Shown piece after piece: positions 18,743 through 27,333 of a DNA stretch of 33,175 bases (position 1 is its first letter; the number at the start of each line of letters is the position of its first letter). This stretch comes from Rhodanobacter sp. (GTDB lineage Bacteria > Pseudomonadota > Gammaproteobacteria > Xanthomonadales > Rhodanobacteraceae). The notes beneath the pieces are model-generated. The model saw nothing but the letters and a program-made list of their open reading frames with translations, was not told where the DNA came from and ran no database searches. The stretch spans positions 1 through 33,175 of the forward strand of contig JASBTI010000025.1 in the NCBI GenBank assembly GCA_030148505.1. The letters are read 5' to 3'. Both the position numbers and the translations under genes were made by a program.

Positions 18743-20286
18743 ACGCGCCTGCGGCAGCCGTCCAACCGGAAAGCGCCAAGCGCATCTGGGTCGCCATGTC
18801 GGTGATGCTGGCGACCATCATGCAGGCGCTGGACACCACCATCGCGAATGTGGCCTTGCCTCACATGCAGGGCGCGATGGGCGCGACCCAGGATCAGATT
18901 TCCTGGGTGCTCACGTCCTACATTGTGGCAGCGGCCATCTTCATGCCGCTGACCGGATTTCTCACTGCGCGCTGGGGGCGCAAGCGCGTCTTCATGTGGT
19001 CAGTGGTCGGCTTCACGCTGGCGTCGATGCTGTGCGGCGCGGCGCAAACCCTCCCCGAGATCGTGTTGTTCCGTCTGCTGCAAGGGATTTTTGGCGCAAG
19101 TCTGGTGCCGCTGTCGCAGGCCGTGCTGCTCGACACCTACCCGCCCGAACAACACGGCAAAGCCATGGCGATGTGGGGCGTGGGCGTGATGGTGGGGCCG
19201 ATCCTCGGACCCACGCTCGGCGGCTGGCTGACCGAGTACTACAACTGGCGCTGGGTGTTTTACATCAACCTGCCGTTTGGCGTGCTGGCCTGGCTCGGTC
19301 TCGCGGCTTTTGTTCGTGAAACGCCCATCGACCGCACCCGGCGGTTCGATCTGCTCGGCTTCGCACTGCTGAGCCTGGGCATCGGCGCGCTGCAAATGAT
19401 GCTGGATCGCGGGCAATCGCTGGACTGGTTCGCCAACCCGGAAATCATCATCGAAGCGCTGCTCGCAGGCCTGGCGCTGTATCTCTTTGTCGCCCACATC
19501 TTCACCCACGATCATCCTTTCATCGAGCCGGGGCTGTTCAAGGATCGCAACTTCAGCGTCGGCCTTGTGCTTATCTTCATCGTCGGCATCATCCTGCTCG
19601 CCACCATGGCCCTGCTGCCGCCGTTCATGCAAAGCCTGTTGGGATTCCCCGTGATCGATGTCGGCTATCTGCTGGCTCCGCGCGGCGTGGGCACCATGAT
19701 TGCCATGATGATGGTCGGCAAATTCTCAGGACGGGTGGATGTGCGCTACATGATTTTTTTCGGCCTCATCCTGACCAGCCTGTCGCTGTGGGAAATGACC
19801 CTGTTCAATGCAAACATTGATGGCTGGGACATCGTGCGCACCGGCGTCACGCAGGGGTTTGGCCTCGGCTTCATCTTCGTGCCGCTGTCCACCATCACCT
19901 TCGCTTCGCTGGCGGCGCGCTACCGCAATGAGGGCACGGCGCTGTTCAGCCTGATGCGCAACATCGGCAGCAGCATCGGCATCTCGGTGGTGATGACTTA
20001 TCTGGCACAACGCACGCAAGCCAATCATGCCGCATTCGCCGACTACATCAATCCGTTCAATCTGGCGCTCAGGCAGGCGGTCGAAGCAGGTGCCTACAAC
20101 CTGACCACACCCCAGGGACTTGCGGCAATCAACGGCGAGGTGACGCGGCAAGCCGCCATGCTGGCCTATTTGCAAGACTTCAGACTGATGATGTGGATCA
20201 CGCTGATCGCGATCCCGCTGGTTGTGCTACTGCGGGCGCCGGTCAAGCAGGCTGCCGCGAGCGGGGCGCACGCGGCAATAGACTGA
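18739..20286 (+). CDS. emrB: EmrB-like MFS drug efflux transporter, DHA2 family
   Basis: This is a 515-residue protein with about fourteen membrane segments, the usual DHA2/EmrB size. Motifs include the first-helix MQALDTTIANVALPHMQG, loop motif GFLTARWGRKRVF, and the antiporter motif C region GVMVGPILGPTLGGWLTEYYNWRWVF. It is a proton-driven exporter of hydrophobic compounds working with EmrA. The open frame extends back to 18415, but the ATG at 18739 overlaps the emrA stop (ATGA) and gives the correct N-terminus. The sequence is intact. Confidence 0.96.
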   Translation: MNAPAAAVQPESAKRIWVAMSVMLATIMQALDTTIANVALPHMQGAMGATQDQISWVLTSYIVAAAIFMPLTGFLTARWGRKRVFMWSVVGFTLASMLCGAAQTLPEIVLFRLLQGIFGASLVPLSQAVLLDTYPPEQHGKAMAMWGVGVMVGPILGPTLGGWLTEYYNWRWVFYINLPFGVLAWLGLAAFVRETPIDRTRRFDLLGFALLSLGIGALQMMLDRGQSLDWFANPEIIIEALLAGLALYLFVAHIFTHDHPFIEPGLFKDRNFSVGLVLIFIVGIILLATMALLPPFMQSLLGFPVIDVGYLLAPRGVGTMIAMMMVGKFSGRVDVRYMIFFGLILTSLSLWEMTLFNANIDGWDIVRTGVTQGFGLGFIFVPLSTITFASLAARYRNEGTALFSLMRNIGSSIGISVVMTYLAQRTQANHAAFADYINPFNLALRQAVEAGAYNLTTPQGLAAINGEVTRQAAMLAYLQDFRLMMWITLIAIPLVVLLRAPVKQAAASGAHAAID

Positions 20287-20367
20287 CTGAAGCACGGTTG
20301 GGCAGTATGAGCAGCTATGCCCGCCCGATTGCTCAAACGCTTACAATGCTATCGGAGGAAGATGCAC

Positions 20368-20835
20368 ATGTTCCAGACCATTATTTTTGCCTACGACGGC
20401 AGCGCCGAGTGCCAGGACGCGCTCGAGGAAGGGATCGCCCTGGCAAGCCGCTTCAACGCCCGCTGTCATCTGCTGGCGGTCATTCCGCCGCCGCCCGCCA
20501 TGGCTTTGGCGAACGGTCCGCTGCCCGGCGAATACATCGAGGAACAGCAAGCTCGCGTCAATGCCATTCTCGAGACAGGGCTCGCGCGCCTGCGCCAGGC
20601 CGGGGTGGAAGCGACAGGCATCCTGAGGACGGACGAATCGTCTGTCGAAGCCATCGGAGCTGTCGCCCATGAGACCGGTGCCGATCTCGTCGTCGTCGGC
20701 CATCACCAACGCTCGGCCCTCGACCGCTGGTGGCACGGCTCGGTCGGCCACTCTCTGCTGGATCATCTGCCATGCAGTCTGCTTGTTTCCATGCCGGGTG
20801 GCATGGTGATGAAGGCGGACGCCAAAGGCATATAG
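20368..20835 (+). CDS. Universal stress protein (UspA family)
   Basis: This 155-residue single-domain Usp protein starts MFQTIIFAYDGSAECQDAL, with the usual first strand and Asp. The start at 20368 is set by GGAGG (20354-20358) nine bases upstream; the ATG at 20362 is too close to it. The C-terminal nucleotide loop normally reads G-x2-G-x9-G-S/T; here it is GHHQRSALDRWWHGS, with Gln in place of the second Gly, so ATP binding is uncertain. It follows emrB by 81 bases and may be cotranscribed. The precise stress role is not readable. Confidence 0.9.
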   Translation: MFQTIIFAYDGSAECQDALEEGIALASRFNARCHLLAVIPPPPAMALANGPLPGEYIEEQQARVNAILETGLARLRQAGVEATGILRTDESSVEAIGAVAHETGADLVVVGHHQRSALDRWWHGSVGHSLLDHLPCSLLVSMPGGMVMKADAKGI

Positions 20836-21130
20836 CACGCCGCCTGACTGGCGCGACCGCATGGGGATTCATGGCATCAACTGAAAATTGCCTGGACCCA
20901 AGCCTTGGTGAGTTCCCCGGGATGGTCGGGAACTTGCCTCGATGAATTGATTGGCGAGGCTGTCCTTCCGGGCGTCACTCACCTGTCGTCGAGTGGCACA
21001 GCCGAGCAAATGGAACCGCTTCTCCTGGTGTGTGAGTGGCTCGCACTTTTCACGCTACCCGATTCACTCATCATGTCCGCCCAAATCCAGACAATGGTGC
21101 GGTTGGAATTAGAGTCTACCGAACTAACTA
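20836..21130. other. Intergenic junction without recognisable genes
   Basis: This stretch separates convergent transcription units (usp on plus, the molybdenum operon on minus). It contains a 7-bp inverted repeat (AGTTCCC 20911-20917 with GGGAACT 20928-20934) but no T run. I see no coding sequence with a credible start and no RNA gene. Confidence 0.5.
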
Positions 21131-21751
21131 CTATAGCTTCACGGTTTTCATGCCAGGAGTATCGATGCGAATGGAGAAAGCGTCTTCTAAGCCGCTGAGA
21201 TCGGATGGGGTGTCGATGTCGGCAAAAATGCCGGGATCCTCGCATTCAAGCATCTGAATCCGCCCGGCATGGGCGGCGAGCAAAGGGTGCGCGCCCTGGT
21301 CGCTGCTGAGTTGGGCGAGGTCGTGGAAAAATGCTCGCGCAAAACCGACCGGGTGGCCGCGCCGTCCCTGGTAGCGGGGTGCCGCGATCGACGCGCCGGC
21401 TCGAAGCAGGCTGGCTACGCCGTGGATGGTGTCATGCTGGATGAACGGCATGTCGGCCAGGGCGATCAGCCATCCGTCCTCGTCCGGCGCGGCAGTCACG
21501 CCGAAAGCAAGGCTGGTTCCCATGCCGGTTTCTGCTCCGGGACAGAATGCCACCTGCATCCCTTCCGCTTCCAGTAGATGCGCAAGCTGCCGATCTGACG
21601 GACGCAGCACCGCAACGCCATGATCAACGCCGCTTAGCAGGTTGCGCGCCGCCTGTACGCCGACCGGGGTGCCGTCGGCCAGGGGGAACAACAGTTTGTC
21701 GCCGCCAAAGCGCGTTCCAGTACCCGCCGCCAGCAGAATGCCGACGATCAT
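21131..21751 (-). CDS. mocA: MocA-like molybdenum cofactor cytidylyltransferase (MobA-like NTP transferase)
   Basis: This is a 206-residue nucleotidyltransferase. The nucleotide-binding loop LLAAGTGTRFGGDKLL is at residues 6-21, the metal/substrate motif LADMPF at about 97, and GRRGHPVGF and DIDTP follow. This is the MobA/MocA fold; the context with XdhC and a molybdenum hydroxylase favours MocA, which attaches CMP to molybdopterin to make the dinucleotide cofactor of xanthine-oxidase-family enzymes. The ATG overlaps the xdhC stop by four bases, so it is the last gene of a four-gene operon. Confidence 0.9.
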   Translation of the reverse strand: MIVGILLAAGTGTRFGGDKLLFPLADGTPVGVQAARNLLSGVDHGVAVLRPSDRQLAHLLEAEGMQVAFCPGAETGMGTSLAFGVTAAPDEDGWLIALADMPFIQHDTIHGVASLLRAGASIAAPRYQGRRGHPVGFARAFFHDLAQLSSDQGAHPLLAAHAGRIQMLECEDPGIFADIDTPSDLSGLEDAFSIRIDTPGMKTVKL

Positions 21752-22755
21752 ATGGCTGCGGCCATCGACTGGCGCGAGGTGTGATTCCCGCTTGCTGTGG
21801 CAGGCAGAACGCCAAGCCGGATGCCGTGTCGCACCGCGGTCAATTCCGCCAGAATGGATATGGCGATTTCCGGCGGGGTGCGGCTGCCGATAGGCAGACC
21901 CACCGGCCCATGCAGGCGGTCAATTTCCGCTTTCGAAAGATCGAACAGGCTCAACCGTTCGCGCCGTCTCAGGTTATTGGCGTTCGAGCCGACGGCGCCG
22001 ACATAGAATGCCGGCGATTTGAGCGCTTCCAGCAAAGCCATGTCATCCAGCTTGGGATCATGGGTCAAGGCCACCACTGCACAGCGGGCATCGGGCATCA
22101 GGGCGTTCACCGCGTCGTCCGGCATGCCGGGAACGAGTTCGGCACCCGCAACATCCCAGGCTGCGCTGTATTCCTCGCGGGGATCGCACACCAGCACCTG
22201 ATAATCCAGGGCTTGGGCGATCTGCGCCAGATGGCAGGATATCTGGCCGGCGCCCATCACGAGCAGCCGCCAGCGCGGCCCATGCACGGCGATCAGCGTC
22301 TGCCCGTCGAACTGCGTGGTTTCGTCGATGTGCGGGGTGTAAAGGTGGATACCGCCGGTGACGAGATCGAGGCGCCGCCCGATCAGCCTGTGCTGCGCGA
22401 TGTCCTCCTGGATCGCTTGCAGCAGGGGCTTACCAGGCGCCGGCTCCAGCACCAGTTGCAGCGCGCCGCCGCAGGGCAGGCGGAAACGCTCGCATGCCTC
22501 GGCGGAGCCGCCGTAAATGAGCACTTCCGGCCGGATGGGCGGCGCGGCGCGCACCCGCTTGATCAGATCGGCCTCGATGCAGCCGCCGGAAACCGATCCG
22601 GCAAGCAGTCCATCGTCGCGCACTGCGAGCATGGCGCCCACCGGGCGCGGGGATGACCCCCAGGTTTGGGTGACGGTGGCGAGCGTCACGCGATGGCCGT
22701 CATGCTGCCATTGCAGGCACGTGCGCAGGACTTCCAGGTCCGAGCTTTCCATCAT
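21748..22755 (-). CDS. xdhC: XdhC-family molybdenum cofactor insertion/sulfuration chaperone
   Basis: This is a 335-residue protein with the N-terminal XdhC/CoxI domain ([19 protein letters not shown] and [13 protein letters not shown], with the conserved Cys). The C-terminal Rossmann domain begins [17 protein letters not shown] and contains CDPREEYS and [11 protein letters not shown]. XdhC-type proteins bind molybdenum cofactor, help its sulfuration and insert it into xanthine-oxidase-family enzymes. It overlaps the upstream iorB-like gene and the downstream mocA-like gene by four bases each, so it is probably dedicated to that enzyme. Confidence 0.93.
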   Translation of the reverse strand: MMESSDLEVLRTCLQWQHDGHRVTLATVTQTWGSSPRPVGAMLAVRDDGLLAGSVSGGCIEADLIKRVRAAPPIRPEVLIYGGSAEACERFRLPCGGALQLVLEPAPGKPLLQAIQEDIAQHRLIGRRLDLVTGGIHLYTPHIDETTQFDGQTLIAVHGPRWRLLVMGAGQISCHLAQIAQALDYQVLVCDPREEYSAAWDVAGAELVPGMPDDAVNALMPDARCAVVALTHDPKLDDMALLEALKSPAFYVGAVGSNANNLRRRERLSLFDLSKAEIDRLHGPVGLPIGSRTPPEIAISILAELTAVRHGIRLGVLPATASGNHTSRQSMAAAI

Positions 22756-24947
22756 GCACTCCGCAGTTCCGAGGTTTCGAACGGCAGCTTGCGCAGGCGC
22801 TTGCCGGTCGCGGCGAACAGCGCGTTGGCGACCGCCGGCGCAAGCGGCGGCACGCCCGGTTCGCCGACGCCGGTGGGCGCCGCTTGAGACGGCACGATGT
22901 GTACCTCGACCCGGGGCATTTCGCTGATGCGCAGCAGCGGATAATCATGGAAGTTGGATTGCTCGACGCGTCCCGCCTTGAGGGTGATGGCGCTGTGCAG
23001 GGCTGCGGAAAGCCCGAAGCCGATGCCGCCTTCCATCTGTGCCCTGACCTGGTCCGGATTGACCGCGATGCCGCAGTCCACGGCGCATATCACACGATCC
23101 ACGCTGAACGAACCATCCGGCCTGACGCTGAGTTCCGCCACCTCGGCGACAAAGGAGTTGAACGATTCATGCACCGCGATGCCGCGCCCGCGCCGCACCC
23201 CGCTTTTCGGCGCCAGCGGTGTGCCCCAGCCGGCCTTGGTCGCGGCCAGTTCCAGCACGCCCTTGAGACGCGGATGTTGAATCAGTGCGCGGCGGAACGC
23301 ATAAGGATCCTTGCCTGCCGCCGCTGCCAACTCGTCGATGAAAATCTCGGTCGAGAAAGCGGTGTGGGTATGGCCGACGCTGCGCCACCACAGCACCGGC
23401 ACGCCCAGCTTGGGCGAATGCAGCTCAACGTGCAGATTGGGGATGGCGTAGGCGAGGTTAGATGCGCCCTCGACCGACGTCATGTCGATGCCGTCCTTGA
23501 CCAGCCCACCTTCGAACGCCGTGCCGGCGGCAATCGACTGGCCAACCAGTCGCTGGTTCCAGGCTACCGGGTTGCCTTGGGCATCCAGCCCTGCGCTGAT
23601 GGCGTGGACGAACATGGGCCGGTAATAGCCGCCGCGGATATCGTCCTCGCGCGTCCACATGAGGTGGATCGGCGCGCTGAGATCGCGTGTGGCCTTCGCC
23701 ACCGAGACGGCTTCCGCGATGTAGTCGGAGGCGGGATTGGCGCGCCGGCCGAAGCTGCCGCCGGCCAGCAGGGTATGGATTTTCACCTGCTCCGGCTTGA
23801 TCCCCAAAATTTGGGCAGCGGTGGCCTGATCGCTGGTCTGCGATTGGGAGCCGGCCCAGATTTCGCAACCGCTGTCCTTCAATTGCACGACACAACTGAG
23901 CGGCTCCATCGGTGCGTGGGCGAGATAGGGGAATTCGAATGTCGCTTCCAGTTTTTTTGCCGCCTGGGCGAGGGCCTGCGCCGCATCGCCTTCGCTGCGT
24001 GCCACCTTGCCGGGCTGATTCAGCAGCGCCAGGTACTGGTCGCGTTGTTCAGTCGTCGAAACTCGTGCGCCGCCCGATTCGTCCCACTCGATTTGCAGCG
24101 CGTCGCGGCCTTTCTTGGCCGACCAGAAGTCCGTCGCGATTACCGCGACGCCTTGCGGCACTTCGACTACGGCACGCACACCGGATACCGCCTTCGCCCG
24201 CTCGGTTTGGACGCGCCTGAGCCTGGCGCCGAAGACCGACGGGCGCGCAAGCAAAGCGGTGAGCTGGCCGGGAAGCCGCACGTCGGAGGCGAATTGGGCG
24301 CTGCCGTTGGATTTTGCCTTCGAGTCGGTGCGCTTGAACTGCTTGCCGATGTACTTGAAATCCTGGGGTGATTTGAGTGCTACTTCGGCGGGCTGGGGCA
24401 TCGTTGCCGCCTTCTCCGCCAGTTGTCCGTAGCTTGCTTTGCGGCCGCTGGGGCGGTGCAGCACCATGCCATCCAGGGTGACGAGGGTGTTGGCATCCAC
24501 TTTCCAGTTATCCGCCGCTGCCGCGATCAGCATGGCGCGCGCGGTGGCGCCCGCCCGGCGCAACTGCTCGAATGAATTGGCCATGGCGGTACTGCCGCCG
24601 GTGCCCTGCATCGGCCCCCAGAGCAGGTTGTTATACAGCTTGGCGTCAGCCGGCGCTGATTCGACCCTGATCTTTTCCCAGGGCACGTCCAGTTCCTCGG
24701 CCACCAGGGTCGGCAGACCGGTATTGACCCCTTGCCCCATTTCCAGATGCTTGACGATCGCCGTCACGGTGTCGTCGGGCGCGATCCGGACAAAGGCATT
24801 GGGCGCAAAGGGTTTGTCTGTGCCTTGGCCCGCCTTCATCCTGGCGGCGCCGCCGACAGGCAGGTAGAACGCGAGGGTGAGGCCGACGCCCAAGGTGGTG
24901 CCGGTTTTCAGGAACGCGCGCCGGCTCGGGTTAATGATTTTGTCCAT
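22752..24947 (-). CDS. iorB: Molybdopterin-binding subunit of an isoquinoline 1-oxidoreductase-like dehydrogenase, Tat-exported
   Basis: This 731-residue large subunit begins with a twin-arginine signal, [16 protein letters not shown], and a hydrophobic stretch, so the enzyme probably acts in the periplasm. Two molybdenum-cofactor-binding halves follow, with [30 protein letters not shown] and the C-terminal [18 protein letters not shown], typical of the IorB/CoxL-like group. Such enzymes hydroxylate N-heterocycles or oxidise aldehydes; the actual substrate is unknown. It starts three bases after the small-subunit stop and overlaps xdhC by four bases. Two-subunit enzymes of this kind normally pass electrons to a cytochrome c, which is not encoded here. 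Confidence 0.92.
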   Translation of the reverse strand: MDKIINPSRRAFLKTGTTLGVGLTLAFYLPVGGAARMKAGQGTDKPFAPNAFVRIAPDDTVTAIVKHLEMGQGVNTGLPTLVAEELDVPWEKIRVESAPADAKLYNNLLWGPMQGTGGSTAMANSFEQLRRAGATARAMLIAAAADNWKVDANTLVTLDGMVLHRPSGRKASYGQLAEKAATMPQPAEVALKSPQDFKYIGKQFKRTDSKAKSNGSAQFASDVRLPGQLTALLARPSVFGARLRRVQTERAKAVSGVRAVVEVPQGVAVIATDFWSAKKGRDALQIEWDESGGARVSTTEQRDQYLALLNQPGKVARSEGDAAQALAQAAKKLEATFEFPYLAHAPMEPLSCVVQLKDSGCEIWAGSQSQTSDQATAAQILGIKPEQVKIHTLLAGGSFGRRANPASDYIAEAVSVAKATRDLSAPIHLMWTREDDIRGGYYRPMFVHAISAGLDAQGNPVAWNQRLVGQSIAAGTAFEGGLVKDGIDMTSVEGASNLAYAIPNLHVELHSPKLGVPVLWWRSVGHTHTAFSTEIFIDELAAAAGKDPYAFRRALIQHPRLKGVLELAATKAGWGTPLAPKSGVRRGRGIAVHESFNSFVAEVAELSVRPDGSFSVDRVICAVDCGIAVNPDQVRAQMEGGIGFGLSAALHSAITLKAGRVEQSNFHDYPLLRISEMPRVEVHIVPSQAAPTGVGEPGVPPLAPAVANALFAATGKRLRKLPFETSELRSA

Positions 24948-24950
24948 GGC

Positions 24951-25373
24951 TCATCCCCTCATCGTGCTGGCAGCTTGATGCACCGCCGCGCGTATGCGCT
25001 GATAGGTGGCGCAGCGGCACAGGTTGCCGTCCAGCGCCGTGTCGATGTCGGCATCCGTCGGCTGGGGGTTGTCCGCGAGCAGCGCCGCCGCCGACATGAT
25101 CTGCCCCGACTGGCAATAGCCGCATTGCGGCACGTCGAGCTTGACCCAGGCATCCTGCAGGGCTTTCACGGCCTTGCCCTGGGCGCCTTCGATGGTGGTG
25201 ATCTTCTGCCCGGCGGCAGCGGAAACCGGCGTCATGCAGGCGCCGCACTGGGCCATGCCGCAACCGAATTTGGTGCCGGTCAGGCCCAGATTGTCGCGCA
25301 GCACCCAGAGCAGCGGTGTGTCCGGTGTGGCATCGACGCTGCGCGGCGTGCCGCTGACGATAATAGGGATCAT
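24951..25373 (-). CDS. iorA: (2Fe-2S)-binding small subunit, IorA-like, missing one cluster ligand
   Basis: This is a 140-residue small subunit. The C-terminal helical domain is normal: [10 protein letters not shown] and NLCRCATY supply the four Cys of the second cluster. The N-terminal plant-type ferredoxin site has [19 protein letters not shown]. Relatives have about 12 more residues after CGAC, ending in a fourth Cys (RSC) before xTPVSA; here they are absent in frame, so only three ligands remain. The sequence is otherwise well conserved. It has no signal peptide and would be carried out with the Tat-exported large subunit. A GGAGGG eight bases ahead of the ATG supports the start; it is the first gene of the operon. 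Confidence 0.9.
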   Translation of the reverse strand: MIPIIVSGTPRSVDATPDTPLLWVLRDNLGLTGTKFGCGMAQCGACMTPVSAAAGQKITTIEGAQGKAVKALQDAWVKLDVPQCGYCQSGQIMSAAALLADNPQPTDADIDTALDGNLCRCATYQRIRAAVHQAASTMRG

Positions 25374-25451
25374 GCGTATTCCCTCCGTTACAGGTTGTAT
25401 AGAAGATGGAAAATCGAGGATAGCGAGGCTGACGGGTAGCGCGTTACGTCA

Positions 25452-25481
25452 TGAGTTCAAAATTAGTGAGTTCAAAGTTAG
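25452..25481. repeat. Tandem 15-bp direct repeat upstream of the iorA operon
   Basis: TGAGTTCAAAATTAG (25452-25466) is followed at once by TGAGTTCAAAGTTAG (25467-25481), with one mismatch. It lies 78 bases ahead of the iorA start, in the gap after the ohrR stop. It could be a regulator site with two same-facing half-sites or a chance slippage product. I see no firm promoter here. Confidence 0.55.
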
Positions 25482-25585
25482 ATTCTAGATAATTTGTCAG
25501 CGAATCGCCCAAGAGGCCCTGTAATCTGTAATCGCATACTAGGGCGTCCAACTCAGCGTACACACGTTCTTTTCCGTTGCAGTCA

Positions 25586-26065
25586 TCACGCAAGGTGATC
25601 AGAAGCATGCGCCCGAAGATGCCTCAGGAACTCGTCCAGCAACTGCTTTAGTGCGATCGCCTTGTCGGGATCAAAGCCCAGCCTTTTCTGCATCTCGGTT
25701 GGTATGCAGGCGCATTTCGATTTCAACGCACGGCCGTGCTCGGTCAAGGCGATCATCACGACACGCTCATCGCCCGAATCGCGTGTGCGGGTGATTACAC
25801 CCTGCTGTTCGAGGCGCTTGAGCAGCGGCGTCAGCGTGTTCGAGTTAAGCAATGCCCGCTCGCCGATTTCGGTGACCGAACACGGCGTTTTTTCCCACAG
25901 GATTATCAGCACGATGTACTGCGGATAAGTCAACCCGTACCGTTCCAGCAACGGTTGATAAATGCGGGTCAGCAGTCGCGAGGCCGCATACAGTGGAAAA
26001 CACAGTTGCTTGTCGAGATCCAGCAGCGTAGCCGTGTCGGGGGGCGTTGCGAGAGCTACCTTCAT
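25586..26065 (-). CDS. ohrR: OhrR-type MarR regulator with peroxide-sensing cysteine
   Basis: This is a 159-residue MarR protein of the OhrR subgroup. LDKQLCFPLYAASRLLTRIY places the sensing Cys at residue 22, the same position as in characterised OhrR, with the surrounding Tyr residues preserved. The DNA-binding part reads CSVTEIGERALLNSNTLTPLLKRLE, and the wing has RTRDSGDERVVMIALT. Extra Cys residues at 118 and 120 could act as resolving thiols. The start at 26065 is preferred to 26095 because it gives this numbering and GGAG lies just upstream. It starts one base after the glutathione peroxidase stop, so the two are cotranscribed. It probably represses its own operon through the palindrome at 26621-26662 and is released by organic peroxides. 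Confidence 0.92.
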   Translation of the reverse strand: MKVALATPPDTATLLDLDKQLCFPLYAASRLLTRIYQPLLERYGLTYPQYIVLIILWEKTPCSVTEIGERALLNSNTLTPLLKRLEQQGVITRTRDSGDERVVMIALTEHGRALKSKCACIPTEMQKRLGFDPDKAIALKQLLDEFLRHLRAHASDHLA

Positions 26066-26066
26066 G

Positions 26067-26549
26067 TCATTCTCCGAGGGCTTCACAAATGGCACGCTCC
26101 AGTTTTTCCGGTTTCGTTACAGGCGCGAAGCGATTGAGCGGCGCGCCATCGCGGCCAATCAGAAACTTTGTGAAGTTCCATTTAACCGCCTTGCCGAGCA
26201 CGCCGGGCAGTTGGTCTAGAAGATAACGGAAGATCGGGTGTGCGCCCGCGCCATTGACATCCACTTTCGCGAACACGGGGAAGGTCACGCCATAATTCTT
26301 CTCGCAGAAAGCGCCGATCTCTTCTTTCTTTCCCGGCTCCTGGGCGCCAAACTGGTTGCAGGGAAAGCCGAGCACGACCAGGCCCTTGTCGGCATACTTC
26401 TCGTGCAGTTTCTGGAGTCCTTCATACTGCGGCGTCAGGCCGCATTTGCTCGCGGTATTGACGACCAGAACCACCTTCCCGGCGTAGCGCTGCATAGGGA
26501 TTTCCTCATCTTGCAGGCTCTTCGCTGAGAAGCGATGAAACGCGTTCAT
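26067..26549 (-). CDS. Glutathione peroxidase family thiol peroxidase
   Basis: This is a 160-residue, BtuE/Gpx-like protein using cysteine: NTASKCGLTPQYEGL (Cys36), FPCNQFGAQEPG with the catalytic Gln near residue 70, a possible resolving Cys82 (GAFCEKNYG), and WNFTKFLIGRDG supplying the catalytic Trp and Asn. It reduces peroxides with thioredoxin or glutathione in the cytoplasm. The frame is open to 26642, but the start at 26549 has AAGGAG eight bases upstream and the family-typical N-terminus; the longer version would run through the operator palindrome. It is the first gene of a two-gene operon with ohrR. Confidence 0.93.
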   Translation of the reverse strand: MNAFHRFSAKSLQDEEIPMQRYAGKVVLVVNTASKCGLTPQYEGLQKLHEKYADKGLVVLGFPCNQFGAQEPGKKEEIGAFCEKNYGVTFPVFAKVDVNGAGAHPIFRYLLDQLPGVLGKAVKWNFTKFLIGRDGAPLNRFAPVTKPEKLERAICEALGE

Positions 26550-26620
26550 GGTGAACACTCCTTCTGAAAAAAGACGTGGATCAGACACGCCGCCGACATG
26601 CTGGATCAGATCATCACTAG

Positions 26621-26662
26621 ATCGACAGCGATTATATCGCACAAGATATAATCGCTGTCGAT
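26621..26662. promoter_or_regulatory. 18-bp perfect inverted repeat overlapping the gpx-ohrR promoter
   Basis: ATCGACAGCGATTATATC (26621-26638) and GATATAATCGCTGTCGAT (26645-26662) are exact reverse complements around a 6-base spacer. The -10 box of the minus-strand promoter lies in the spacer and right arm. A bound dimer, most likely the cotranscribed OhrR, would block polymerase. It lies 72 bases ahead of the gpx start. Confidence 0.8.
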
Positions 26663-26671
26663 TATTGTCAA
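26643..26671 (-). promoter_or_regulatory. Promoter of the gpx-ohrR operon
   Basis: On the minus strand, consensus TTGACA (26671-26666) is followed after 17 bases by TATCTT (26648-26643). The -10 and most of the spacer fall inside the 18-bp inverted repeat, as expected for a repressor-controlled promoter. Confidence 0.65.
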
Positions 26672-26771
26672 CATCTGATCGCGCGCTTCTAAGATTCGCA
26701 ATTCGGGGGTGACGAGCCTATTGATCCGGTCGGATGAAGAAGATGCGGAATCGGAAGTGAACATACGGCCA

Positions 26772-26800
26772 TTGACTATAGTCCTAACCCAAACTATATT
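26772..26800 (+). promoter_or_regulatory. Promoter and candidate operator of the marR-OYE-gstA-dioxygenase operon
   Basis: TTGACT (26772-26777) and TATATT (26795-26800) are 17 bases apart, 31 bases ahead of the marR ATG. Inverted TATAGT (26777-26782) and ACTATA (26793-26798) overlap both boxes and form a likely site for the MarR protein encoded next. Confidence 0.65.
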
Positions 26801-26831
26801 GGTTCGCACTAGAACTACATGAAGGCATCCC

Positions 26832-27275
26832 ATGGTCGAAGCCCCGTTTCTGCCGAGCCTGCGTGCGCTGGTACGCTGTTACCAGGCCTTCTCCACCCGT
26901 TCGGCGGCGCACCTGCGCACCCTCGGCCTTACGCCGCCCCAATTCGACATCGTCGCCACCCTGGGTAATACGCCGGGTATGACGCCCAAAGAGTTGGGCG
27001 AAAAAACTCTGATCACCAAGGGCACGCTGACCGGGGTGGTGGACCGGCTGGAGGAGAAAGGGCTCATCAGGCGCATTCCCAGCGCGCTGGATGGCCGCAG
27101 CCAGATCGTGCAGTTGACGAAAAAGGGCGAGCGCCTGTTCGACAAGGTATTCCCGGCGCATGTGGCGTATTTCAGCCGCGCTTTCGCGGATTGGAAAGCG
27201 GAAGACTACGCCCGCATCGAAGCCGCCTTGCATGACTTGCGCGCCGTTTTCGAGTCAAGTCGAATCAAGCAATAA
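26832..27275 (+). CDS. MarR-family transcriptional regulator
   Basis: This is a 147-residue MarR protein: LTPPQFDIVATLGNTPG, recognition region TPKELGEKTLITKGTLTGVVDRL (about residues 51-73), wing RRIPSALDGRSQIVQLTKKG, and a helical dimerisation end. AAGG eight bases before the ATG supports the start. The only Cys, at residue 16 near the N-terminus (LVRCYQAF), might sense electrophiles, though this is speculation. It heads a plus-strand run with an Old Yellow Enzyme, a glutathione transferase and a dioxygenase and probably regulates them. Confidence 0.92.
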   Translation: MVEAPFLPSLRALVRCYQAFSTRSAAHLRTLGLTPPQFDIVATLGNTPGMTPKELGEKTLITKGTLTGVVDRLEEKGLIRRIPSALDGRSQIVQLTKKGERLFDKVFPAHVAYFSRAFADWKAEDYARIEAALHDLRAVFESSRIKQ

Positions 27276-27333
27276 ACCCCGCCGCCGGGCAGTACACCCG
27301 TACCGCCTGTTGCCGTCCAATTGGAGGAAAAAT

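Noticed and set aside
22884..24371. A 495-codon plus-strand open frame opposite the iorB gene
   Set aside because: The minus strand encodes a complete Tat-exported molybdenum enzyme; the opposite frame has shadow-like composition.
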